From assembly GCA_023634235.1 (NCBI GenBank), contig JAMKCF010000087.1:124001-188000 (forward strand): a DNA stretch of 64,000 nt, written 5' to 3'. Under the pieces are notes generated by a model. It was not told where the DNA came from. It made no database searches and saw only the letters and a program-made list of their open reading frames with translations. This DNA comes from Pisaster brevispinus. Lineage: Eukaryota; Echinodermata; Asteroidea; Forcipulatida; Asteriidae. This document shows, in pieces, positions 54,956 through 64,000 of the stretch (the stretch's first letter is position 1; each line of letters begins with the position of its first letter). The translations under genes were made by a program, and so were the position numbers.

Positions 54956-57900
54956 GTAAAGATTTAAATGTAAAGAACTTTACTAAAAAGTGGAAAACCC
55001 CTTCCTAAAAAGGCGGCCTGCAACCACGCAATTAAGTCTGTGTGTTTACAGTTACTTTTGTAAATGTGTAACAAAATTCAGAGTTTAAAGAATATTGGTT
55101 GATAAAAAACATTGCTTCTTCATCACAGCAATTTGACTTCGAACAATTCAGCCCCCCCCCCCCTCTTCAATAAAAACACCAACAAAACAAAAAGACACCA
55201 ACAAAAGAAAAAGGTTTAGCTACTCTTGAGCTATCCAGTGGTGTTTTCTCTTCTTTCTTTCTTTCTAGCCTATTTCACTGCAGGAGGAAAGCCTCTTCAC
55301 CAGTTCTCCATGTCACTCTATCCTGAGCGTCTGTTGCCTTGCGATGCCCTTACATGTTTCTAGTTCATCCCTCCATCTTCTGTTTTTATCCCCCTCTTTT
55401 TCAGGTTTGGTTTCTGGAGTCCATTTGGTTGTTTAGCATGTCCAGCTGTTGTCATACCTCCTTGCTTCGTGACCTGCCCCTCTCCACTTCTTTTATTTAA
55501 CGGTCTTAATAATATTCTGCACTCTTGATTTCATTCTTAAGTCCCCATTTGTCACCCTGTCTTTCATTGTTACTTCTATCATTATTATAGCCCTCTCTGT
55601 CACCCTTAGTTTTTAGTGGTATTTTACAGACAGTCAAACTGACCCAATTCACCAGACGTCATCATAATAATCATCTTGCTTGTGCCATTTTGGGTGTCCC
55701 TGTGTGTTATACAGTGTAGTGTGCATTTAAGGCACACTTATTACAATTTGGACGTGCATTTTGACTCCCAAAATAGTGAGCTTGGCCGACAGTAGCTGCA
55801 GGTGACATTGGTGCAAGGGGTCAGTAGAGAATGTTTACAGGGTTCGTCCTTTGTCTCTCATCACATCACACTGCCAAGAGTTGTTGTCTGGCCTGTAGGC
55901 GCCCACTTCTGTGAATTAGCTCTGTTGATAGTTTTTTATTTCAATTCTGCGCAGCCCAGCGCCCTTTTAGTTCAGCAACTGAAAGATCACTCCGCTGTGT
56001 CAAGTTGTTGACCCAAATGGTTTGAGGGCAACCTGGTCCTCTCCTTGTATGCGCTGGAAACCTGTAATCGCTGTAGCTGAAAGACCAGCACTGCCCATGG
56101 CATGACCACACCAGTTTACTGTGCGCTCTGGCCTCTGGTCTAATTGTAAATCATAAGCATTTTTTGAGATACGGTGGACACATTACTAGGGCACCATTTG
56201 GTTTGGATGGATCTGTCTGCTTACACCCAAACAAAACAGTGCACTCGTAAAGTGACTGCCATATCTAAAAAGGGCTAATGGCACTCCTCTCGATAGATTT
56301 TTGTGCTTGCAACCAAAAGAAATAAGCATTTTACAGTGCACTGTAAGGGCACAAATTTGTGACCGGCTCTGCAAAAATGGCCCTTATGTCGCAAAAAATC
56401 ATTTTGGAGTTAGATACATGGATGGAAAGGTCTTTCTCTCAGCTTTAATTTGGTGTATTTTAGAAGTCTGTAGCATTTTGCAATCCAGAGTTATACTCTA
56501 ATTTGCATACAAATAATTGCCAATTTTGTCAAAATAGGTTATGGAGAAACAGCCTTTTAAACTTTACAGTGTATTTTAAAGTATTTTAATACAAAGTTCT
56601 TGCGAAAGTCCCTAGCAACGAGTACGTTCCCGTTAGACTATTCGTCTGAAAATTTCACCAAGTGTTTGTTATGACTTTTAAAGTACAAAATATTTTGCGT
56701 TTCATTTAATGCACTATATCGCTATTTTGAAAAATTAATTTGCATATACTGTGCTATTTCTTATCATTTTTTGCAAATTTTAAAATAACAAAGGCACACT
56801 TGAGAATTATTTTGAAGAGTTTAGACCTTTTTTGGTGAATTTAGCTTTTTCTTAAAGTAAAACAGATGAACACTGGCTATTTAAACCCTATGAATTAAAA
56901 TTATGTATTTTTTGTGAAAACAAGAGCTTTTTGGGAAAAAAAATTATTTCATTTTTTTTTGTTTTTAACTATCAGCTTGACTTGTTTAATAAAACTCTTA
57001 AATCAGCCCGTTTTTTAAGATTAAAACTTTTTTGGGCTAAAAAATTAAAGTTTAAAAAAAAAAAAAAAATACAAATGTAATATTTCCTTCTTTTAAATCT
57101 AACACAGTCAACATGGTTTGCCTTCTACTAAGATCGAACTAGAGTTAATTAATATATTTTGAAATCATCTTTGGGTTAACATTTTGCTGTCAGGGTCGAT
57201 CTTCATTGTTATCTCCTGCTGAAAATGGCGCTGTGGAATCAGATTCCGAATCGTTTTCTGATTCAACATCGTCATTTTCACATCGGAAGTTAACAAAGTA
57301 ATCTTCCGTTCCACGAAACCAATCGTGTTTCTCTCCTCACGGAGATCATTCAAAGCTTCAGCCAGACTGACACTTATTCTTCAAACCCATAGTTAAGCAA
57401 ATAATTAACGAAACAGTATAGATAACCTGTTGCTTTAAACAAGATATGTTGGCTGAAATAGTAAATAATTATGACAATATTTACGCTCGGAGCAAGAGAA
57501 GTCAGTTGAGTTGAACAGAATTGACAGGTATTGTGCCGTGTTTTCGCTTGGCACACACTCTATAAACAGTCACATGGCAGTCACCTGACAATGAATAAAC
57601 AACCAATCCCATTCACAGCGCATGCGCGCGCTCGACCGTGCGCCCATTGTCCAATCGTTACACTACACTGTTTACACGTGACCGAAAAGATCCACGCTCC
57701 TAGTAACAAGCGCCCTTTGCATATGTGTCAGAAATTAACCTGCCTTGGTTTTGCATTTGACCTTTAACCTTTTCTATGTCCACATACAGAAAGGCAACGT
57801 CCTCAGCTTTCAGATGATACCAAAGTTATAATAGGGGGGTTCCAAATAATGTGCTGCCAGATGTGTAAAATGACGCAACTTTCGACCGAAACCGCGGACA

Positions 57901-58035
57901 CAGATCGCGCAAACCACCAACAACACGTACACAAAACACGTTTTTTTTCATCTTTATTGGTCAAAATAAACATTCAATCTTACAAATTCTGAAAGTGTGG
58001 ATATCAACGATGTCAAAAATGGGATAATAAAAAAA
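54956..58035. other. Non-coding, no gene assigned
   Basis: Mostly AT-rich. C-run at 55150-55161, poly-A near 57053-57070. Short frames on both strands (60-78 codons) show no motif. Confidence 0.4.
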
Positions 58036-58398
58036 TCACACCAACGACAAATTTATCACCCTTTCAACATTGACGAGCCCATTACGTGAAAAGGCATAGC
58101 GCGACTTACGGGCCTTTTTTGCAGAGCGGGTCACATTTGTGGTAAAGTGACACCATAAAATCTGTTCCTGAGCATCTTTAAAAGCTGTCGACTCTCCATG
58201 ATTCTGCAGGAAGTTCCCTGAAAATAAACCAATCTTTCTATGTTGTGATGAACAATTTTGAAATTCTCCCTGATCATAAAAAACTTTGTCCCTATTATGT
58301 TGAATGTAATTCCAAATATCTCTTTGATTCTTGTACAAAATCTCCCAACATGCAAATATTGGCAGCTTCGCATCTGCAATAAGCTTAAAAGTTGACAT
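58036..58398 (-). CDS. 120-codon ORF related to the 1.7-kb repeat
   Basis: The minus frame begins MSTFKLIADAKLPIFACWEI and includes KIGLFSGNFLQNHGES. Nucleotides 58170-58380 align with each unit of the 15.6-24.7 kb array (for example 24470-24660), where the frame is broken. This copy keeps one uninterrupted frame, ending NGLVNVERVINLSLV. Protein family unknown. It overlaps no plus-strand exon. It may be the better-preserved relative of whatever the array derives from. Confidence 0.35.
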   Translation of the reverse strand: MSTFKLIADAKLPIFACWEILYKNQRDIWNYIQHNRDKVFYDQGEFQNCSSQHRKIGLFSGNFLQNHGESTAFKDAQEQILWCHFTTNVTRSAKKARKSRYAFSRNGLVNVERVINLSLV

Positions 58399-58469
58399 TG
58401 ATGCTCAGCCAGATTGTTGGTTGGAAGCTAGAAAGATTTATATTTTCAAGAGGTCTTTTTCCCCTTCAG

Positions 58470-58570
58470 GATGTCAAGATGACAGAACAGATGTCCAGAC
58501 AGCTCTCGAATCGGAGGCTCAGTTCATCAAACCCATCAAGAAGTTCATGGCTGGCTTAATCAGGAAGCAG
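58470..58570 (+). CDS. Unrecognised exon-like segment
   Basis: Acceptor 'ccccttcag' and donor CAG|GTAAAA bound a 101-base segment. One frame reads DDRTDVQTALESEAQFIKPI then KKFMAGLIRKQ. It looks protein-like (amphipathic helix). The frame that would follow directly from the phase-0 donor at 54955 is different and stops, so either the two are unrelated or a frameshift intervenes. Confidence 0.35.
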
Positions 58571-58839
58571 GTAAAAATATAATCTTTTGTTTTATCTTTC
58601 CGTGACAACATAACAACAATGTTAATTTTGTTCAAGTTGATCTTTAATGGATTTGCTCCAATTGACCCCAAATGAACTAGTGTGTCTATACTCATTCCAA
58701 ATATCACTTCAGTTGTCTTTCCAAGGGGTCCTGAAAGTACTTGTTGCCAGAACTAAGGGCCTTTGCTTTTGCATCCCCAAATTTTGTAAGAATTGAAAGA
58801 GCCCTGTGTTCCAACTTGCGTATTGATTTAATATGTATG

Positions 58840-59160
58840 ACTTTGGATGGCATGGGTGGCGTGTGCATGAAGCTTTAACCTCTCACCACTGTGACCCTGG
58901 TTTGATTCCTGCCTAAGGCCATATGTGAGTAGAGTTGTGGCTGTGTTCTCACTTATGCCGCGAAGTGTTATCTACTGGCCCTCTGGTCTTCTTCCCTCCG
59001 GAAAAATCAAACACTTTGGATCTCTGGCTGTGCTTCTATGTCATACATGAGTCAATGTGGTAGGCTGCCAAAGACACCTTTACATGTCTGCAGCTCAACC
59101 ACATTGTCAGCTGTGAGTAAGGATTATTAGCCTTGCAAATTATTATTATTATTATTGGGG
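58840..59160 (+). mobile_element. tRNA-like SINE (second family)
   Basis: Box B-like 'ggtttgattcctgcctaagg' at 58911, body 'ccatatgtgagtagagttgt', and a 3' (ATT)n tail at 59140-59155. Related fragment at 50600-50720. Box A is weak. Confidence 0.6.
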
Positions 59161-59214
59161 GTTTCGGCCATCCGCTGAAACCACCTTTGTTTTCGTTAAG
59201 ATTTTTTACTTTAT

Positions 59215-59475
59215 TATTATTGAGAATTTTGTGAGTTTAGTTATGGGTTCGAAAAACCAAAAAATCGACCATGCCGGCATGGTCAAAAATTCAAGATTTT
59301 GTGTCAAAAATCTGTTGGCAATTTTATGGTTTCAATGATAGAGCACGGAGAATTTTGTGAGTTTAGTTATGGGTGCGAAAAACCAAAAAATCGACCATGC
59401 CAGCATGGTCAAAATTTTAAGATTTGGGTCAAGTTTTTTGGGGCAATTTCATGGTTTTAAATGATCTAGATGGGA
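59215..59475 (-). repeat. Inverted copies of the CATGCCGGCATG repeat
   Basis: 'gtgagtttagttatgggt' and 'cgaaaaaccaaaaaatcgac' + catgcc occur twice (59230, 59350), complementary to 53740-53985. It abuts the minisatellite start. Confidence 0.75.
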
Positions 59476-59479
59476 CTCC

Positions 59480-60852
59480 TGAAGACAGTTTACTGTCTGA
59501 AACTATGCTAGTAGATTATGTCTGGTACAGGAATAGCAAACTGTATGAAACCGTGCTTGTAGATTGTGTTGGATACAGGAATGGACAAGTGTGTTAAACT
59601 ACGCTAGTTGATTGTATCGTGTACAAGAGTAGCGAAGAGTCTTAAAATATGCTTGAAAAATGTGTCCGGTACAGGATTAGCAAACTGTCTTAAAATACCC
59701 TTGTAATAAATGTCGGGTACAGGAATAGCAAACTGTCTTAAACTATGCTATAGATTATATCTGGTACAGGATTAGCAAACTGTCTGAAACTATGGTAGTA
59801 GATTGTGTCAGGTACAGGAAGACCAAACTGTCTTCAAAGATGTTTGTAGTTTGTGTCAGGTACTTGTAAAATGTGACGGCTACAGGATTAGCAAACTGTC
59901 TTAAAACTCACTTGTAAAATGTGTCGGGTACAGGATTAGATAACTGTCTTAAAATACGCTTGTAAAGTATGTCTGGTACAGGAATTGCAAATAGTCTTTA
60001 CCTATGCTAGTAGATTTATGTCCGGTACGAAAAAATGATTTGGGAGTTAAAAAAGAAGGCTTAAACTATGAGAGTAGATTGTGTCGGGTAAAGGATTAAT
60101 AAAGTTTCTTAAACCAAGCGTGAAAAAAAGAATGATTCGGGTACAGGAATAGCAAACTGTCTTAAAAGATGTGGCAAGATTGTATCGAGTACAGTTGTAG
60201 CAAACTGTCTACCAATATGCTTGTAAAATGTGCTGGGTACGAAAATAGAAATCTGTTTTTTATTATGTGTTAAGACTGTATCAGGACAGGAATAGCAAAA
60301 TGCCTTAAACTATGCTAGTAGTTCTGTTTGGGTAGAAGAATAGCAAAGACTTTTAAACCAAGCACGAAGAATGATTCGGGTACTGAAATGACAACAGGAA
60401 TAGCAAACTGTCTTAAACCAAGCGTGAAGATTGATTCTGGTAAGTGAATAGCAACTGGTCTTAAACTATGCTAGTAGATCTGTTTGGGTAGAGGAATAGC
60501 AAAGACTTTTAAACCAAGCACGAAGAATGATCCAGGTGTTGGAATAACAACAAGAATAGCAAACTGTCTTAAGCTAAGTTAATAGATTGTCTCAGGTACA
60601 GGAATAGCAAACTGTCTTAAACCAAGTGCGAAAAATGATTTGGATACATGAATAGCAAACCTTCTTAAACTATGCTAGTTAATTGTGTCTGGTGCAGGAA
60701 TAGCAAAGTCATAAACTATGCTAGAAGAGTTTGTCTGGTACATAAAAAGCAAAGTGTCAAAAACTAAGCAAATAGATTGTGTCGGGTACAGAGATAGCAA
60801 ACAGACTTAAACTATGCTAGTCGATAATGTCTGGTGCATGAATTGATTGTTA
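59480..60852 (+). repeat. ~48-bp minisatellite, left part
   Basis: The core 'aggaatagcaaactgtctta' recurs about every 48 bases. Two unit types alternate in places: 'aactatgctagtagattgtg' + tcgggtac and 'aaccaagcgtgaagaatgat' + tcgggtac. Units are diverged by substitutions and small indels. The array is cut by the Penelope element and resumes at 62867. Confidence 0.9.
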
Positions 60853-60888
60853 ATAGATTGTTTCCCCATTTGATTGTAGAACAGCTAG

Positions 60889-61749
60889 ATTTATCTTCTT
60901 TCCAAGGTACATAAACCAGATAACCCAGGGAGACCCGTCATATCTGGCAATGGTTCCCCAACTGAGAATATATATTTTGTTGACAGTTTTCTCAAGCCTT
61001 TAGTGCCGCAGATTCCATCATATATTCATGACACTCCTGATTTCCTCCGTAAAATCTCAGGTATTCAGAACCAGGTCCCCAACACAGCTATCATCGGTAC
61101 TTTTGATGTGTCCTCTTTGTACACTAACATTCCCCAAGATGAAGGGATTGCTACCTGCTCTTTGGCTTTGGCTTAGAGCGGTCACACCTCACCGCCCATT
61201 TCTGATAAAGTATCCCTCATGAATCATGTTCTAACTAAAAACATTTTTTCGTTCATGGGTAAGAATTTCCTACAGGTACATGGCACCGCAATGGGTACAC
61301 GGATGGCATCATCAATGGCCTGCCTATTCATGAACCAACTTGAACAGCACATGTTGGTGTCAGCCCCGTGCCATCCCTGGGTCTGGTGGCGCTATATTGA
61401 TGACATCTTTTTCATCTGGACCAGTGATGAATCTAACCTCACAGCATTCTTTACTCACATCAATTCCTTCCACAGGACCTTCAAATTCACAACTGAATAC
61501 TCAACCAAGGATACCCACTTTCTGGATGTCAAGCTTCTAAAGACGGATGATGGTTTGATCACAGATCTCTTTGTTAAACCCACAGATAAACACCAATATC
61601 TCCAGTCAACCAGCTGTCATCCCCGACACTGCAAAACCAGCATAGCCTACAGTCAGGCCCTCAGACTCCGTAGAACCTGTTTTAATAATTCCGATTTTAT
61701 CCCCTACTCACAGGAACTTAACAAACACCTCGTCTCCCGGGGGTCATAG
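60889..61749 (+). pseudogene. Penelope-like reverse transcriptase remnant
   Basis: One frame runs IYLLSKVHKPDNPGRPVISG, TFDVSSLYTNIPQDEGI, then TAG at 61174, then MNHVLTKNIFSFMGKNFLQV, HGTAMGTRMAS, WWRYIDDIFFIW (catalytic YIDD) and HFLDVKLLKTDDGLITDLFV KPTDKHQYL. These are the RT palm motifs typical of Penelope-like elements, with the metal-binding aspartates in FDVSSLY and YIDD kept. After TAG at 61747 the sequence continues in shifted frames, including SVVTFHPSLPPIRTL near 61855, so the protein is dead. Confidence 0.9.
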
Positions 61750-62213
61750 CTCCCTGGCAGTCCATCAAGCAATCCAGAAAGTCGAGGCTCGTTCCAGGAA
61801 GTCAGTTTTTTCAAAAAGACCCGTGCAACAACAGAGTTCCAAGGAGAAAGTTCCTCTGTTGTCACTTTCCACCCCTCACTTCCCCCCATTCGTACACTAA
61901 CCAGTTCTAACCATCATATTCTTCACACATCATATTGACTTCAACGTGCTGTACAAGAAGAACCCATAGTTGCCTACGGCCACCCAGTCTCAGGGATCTC
62001 ATTGTCCAGGCAGAAGTCCCCCCCCCCCTCCCTTTATGATAATGTTAACCCCCCTTTGCCACAGGGAACTTTCAGGTGTAATCCAACACCTCCAAATGCA
62101 TCGTCTGTAGACAACGCATCAGAGAATCGGACTCCTTCACCAACCATACCAGTGGTACCACCTATAGGACAGGGGGTCATGTCACCTGCACCACCACTAA
62201 TCTAATCTATTAA

Positions 62214-62498
62214 ATATCTTGCAAAGTTTGTGGTGTTCAATACGTAGGTGAAACGAGTACTACACTCAAGAGACGTTTCTACGGCTACAGATCCACAGTC
62301 AACACCCATAAGCTGGATACACCCGTAGGACATCATTTCAATCTTCCTAATCACTCAATTTCTGACATGATTTTACAGGACATTGAGGCACTAGGAAACC
62401 ACAGAGAAATTGTTCGTTTGAGTAGAGAGAAATTATGGATAAGATGTCTTCAGACCATTCAACCCCATGGTCTGAACATCCAAGAAGGAAATGACTAA
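62214..62498 (+). pseudogene. Penelope-like GIY-YIG endonuclease remnant
   Basis: An open frame, ISCKVCGVQYVGETSTTLKR RF ... GHHFNLPNHSISDMILQDIE ... VRLSREKLWIRCLQ, ends at TAA 62496. The QYVGET block corresponds to the YIG half of the GIY-YIG motif, and the CKVC cysteine pair is typical of Penelope-like endonucleases. TAA at 62211 blocks the upstream reading. Parallel relic at 30953-31115. Confidence 0.88.
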
Positions 62499-62866
62499 TA
62501 ACTTGTTGTCTTTGCCTTCTCCTTTTTAACACAGATAAGCCCCCCCCCCAGTCTGCCTCATTCACCAATAAACTACTTTTCTCTCCCTCTCCCCATCATC
62601 GATTTTGTACTTTGTGTTCCCCACCTCTTGTGGTCAACCAGCCCCTTCCCCCCATCCTCCTCCCTTTTGTTACCCTCCTTTCTGTTCAGCCTCCTGCTTT
62701 CTCTGTGTATTTTCGTCTCCATCATCTATTTTCACTTGACTGCATTTGTTACACCAGTAAACATACCTGTCTATGTTTGTAGTCTTGTCATTTAGCCTTC
62801 GAGAAAGACTCTGCTAGGGTCGAAACGTCAGGCCACTAACTCTTTTTTTTGTTTTGCTTTTTTTTA

Positions 62867-64000
62867 TAGATTGTTTAAAGTACAGGAATAGCAAACTGTA
62901 TTAAACCAAGCATGACGAATGATTCGGGTACAGAAATTCAGAGCAAATTGTCTTTATGCTAGTAGATTGTGTTAAGAACAAGAATAGCAAACTGTCTTAA
63001 ACCAAGCACAAAGAATGATTTGGTTACAAAAATAAGAAACTGTCTGAAACTATACTAGTAGATTGTGTCGAATACAGGAATAGCAAACTGTCTTAAACCA
63101 AGCGTGAAGAATGGTTTGGGTAAAGGGACAGCAAACCGTCTTAAACTATACTAGTAGATTGTGTCAATTACAGGAATAGAAAACTGTCTTAAACCAAGTG
63201 CAAAGATTGGTTCAGGTTTGAGAACAGCAAACTGTCTTAATATATGCTAGTAGATGTGTAAGGTACAGGAATAGCAAACTGTCTTAAACTAAGCGATAAA
63301 AATGATTGGAGAACAGGAATAGCGGAGTGTCTAAACTCTTCTAGTAGATTGTATAAAGTACAGCATGAGCAAACTGTCTTAAACCAAGCGCGAAGATTGA
63401 TTCAGGTAAAGGAATAGCAAACTGTCTTAAACTATGCTAGTAGATTGTGTCAGGTACGGGAATAGCAAACAGTCTCAAGCCAAGCCCAAAGAAAGGTTCT
63501 GGTACAAGGATGGCAAACTGTCGTAATCTATGCTGGTAGATTGTGTAAGGTACAAAAATAGCAAACTGTCTGAAATTGTGGTAGTAAATTGTGTCTTGTA
63601 CAGGAAAAGCAAACTATCTTAAACTGTGCTATTAAAGTGTGTCTGGTACAGGAATAGCAAACTAGTAGATTTATGTCAGGTACAGGAAAAGCAAAATGTC
63701 TCAAACTAAGTGCGAAAAATTATTTGGGAGCAAAAAAAGGCTTAAACTATAATAGTAGATTGTGTCAGGTAAAGGTCAAGCAAAGTTTCTTAAACCAAGC
63801 GTGAAGAATGATTCGAGTACAGGAATAGCAAACTGTTCTTAACTAGGCTAGTATATTGTGTCAATTACAGGAATAGCAAACTGTTAAACCAAGCTCAAAG
63901 AATGGTTCAGGTACAAGGATGGTAATCTGTCTTAATCTATGCTAGTAGATTGTGAAAGGTACAGGAATAGCAAACTGTCTTAAACTAAGCACAAAGATTG
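62867..64000 (+). repeat. ~48-bp minisatellite, right part
   Basis: Continuation of 59480-60852 with the same core and the same two unit types. It runs off the window end, so the true array length is unknown. Confidence 0.9.

Larger units (their letters stand above)
60864..62866 (+). mobile_element. Penelope-like element, 5'-truncated, ~2.0 kb
   Basis: It carries an RT segment followed by a GIY-YIG segment, the domain order of Penelope-like elements. ATAGATTGTTT is present at both borders (60853-60863, 62867-62877), a probable 11-base target duplication, though the host minisatellite also contains similar words. It starts within RT at the YLLSKVHKP motif, so it is 5'-truncated. The 3' tail (62590-62865) includes 'gactctgctagggtcgaaac' + gtc, a hammerhead-like remnant shared with the relic at 32519-32550. 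Confidence 0.88.

Overview
This window is animal nuclear DNA, most likely from a marine invertebrate deuterostome such as an echinoderm. It is AT-rich and has no bacterial-style gene packing. It has short exons bounded by GT..AG splice signals, tRNA-like SINEs, Penelope-like retroelements, hAT- and pogo-type non-autonomous transposons, and long satellites. The phylum is an inference; no rRNA or mitochondrial marker is present.

Layout. 1-3036: diverged repeats and one candidate first coding exon with a signal peptide (2411-2517). 3038-15613: an apparent 12.6-kb foldback-type element with ~0.55-0.6-kb inverted ends built from a 'GGATGTGATTTTGG' minisatellite. It sits inside a member of a ~1.7-kb repeat and carries an internal ~190-bp satellite (5305-7560). 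15614-24770: five tandem copies of the ~1.7-kb repeat, one carrying a 686-bp pogo/mariner-like insertion with a TA duplication and empty sites in its sister copies. 24904-28041: a 12-bp minisatellite of about 260 units with almost no indels, open in several frames. 28-34.5 kb: two orphan exons (one CUB-like), a LINE relic, a Penelope relic split by a foldback insertion, a SINE and a MITE.

34.9-38.8 kb: a THAP zinc-finger gene split over exons. Its second exon is broken by a 471-bp hAT-like MITE and contains a nonsense codon. 38.9-50.85 kb: eleven exons in order, with conserved splice phases at the clean junctions, of CTR9, the TPR subunit of the RNA polymerase II-associated PAF1 complex. They hold three in-frame stops, several frameshifts, a tandemly duplicated exon and missing exons, so this looks like an unprocessed (segmentally duplicated) CTR9 pseudogene unless the assembly is error-prone. 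Its introns hold SINEs, MITEs, a long-repeat element and a hammerhead-like Penelope terminal fragment.

51-59 kb: dispersed repeats, a ~0.9-kb MITE, two unrecognised exon-like segments (54699-54955, 58470-58570) and a minus-strand ORF (58036-58398) related to part of the ~1.7-kb repeat. 59.5-64 kb: a ~48-bp minisatellite with two alternating unit types, interrupted by a 5'-truncated, decayed Penelope-like element with reverse transcriptase and GIY-YIG endonuclease remnants.

No tRNA, rRNA, CRISPR or operon was seen. Most of the window is repeats and gene relics. The most unusual structures are the 12.6-kb foldback element nested in a tandem array, the indel-free 12-bp array, the TE-disrupted THAP exon and the decaying intron-bearing CTR9 copy.
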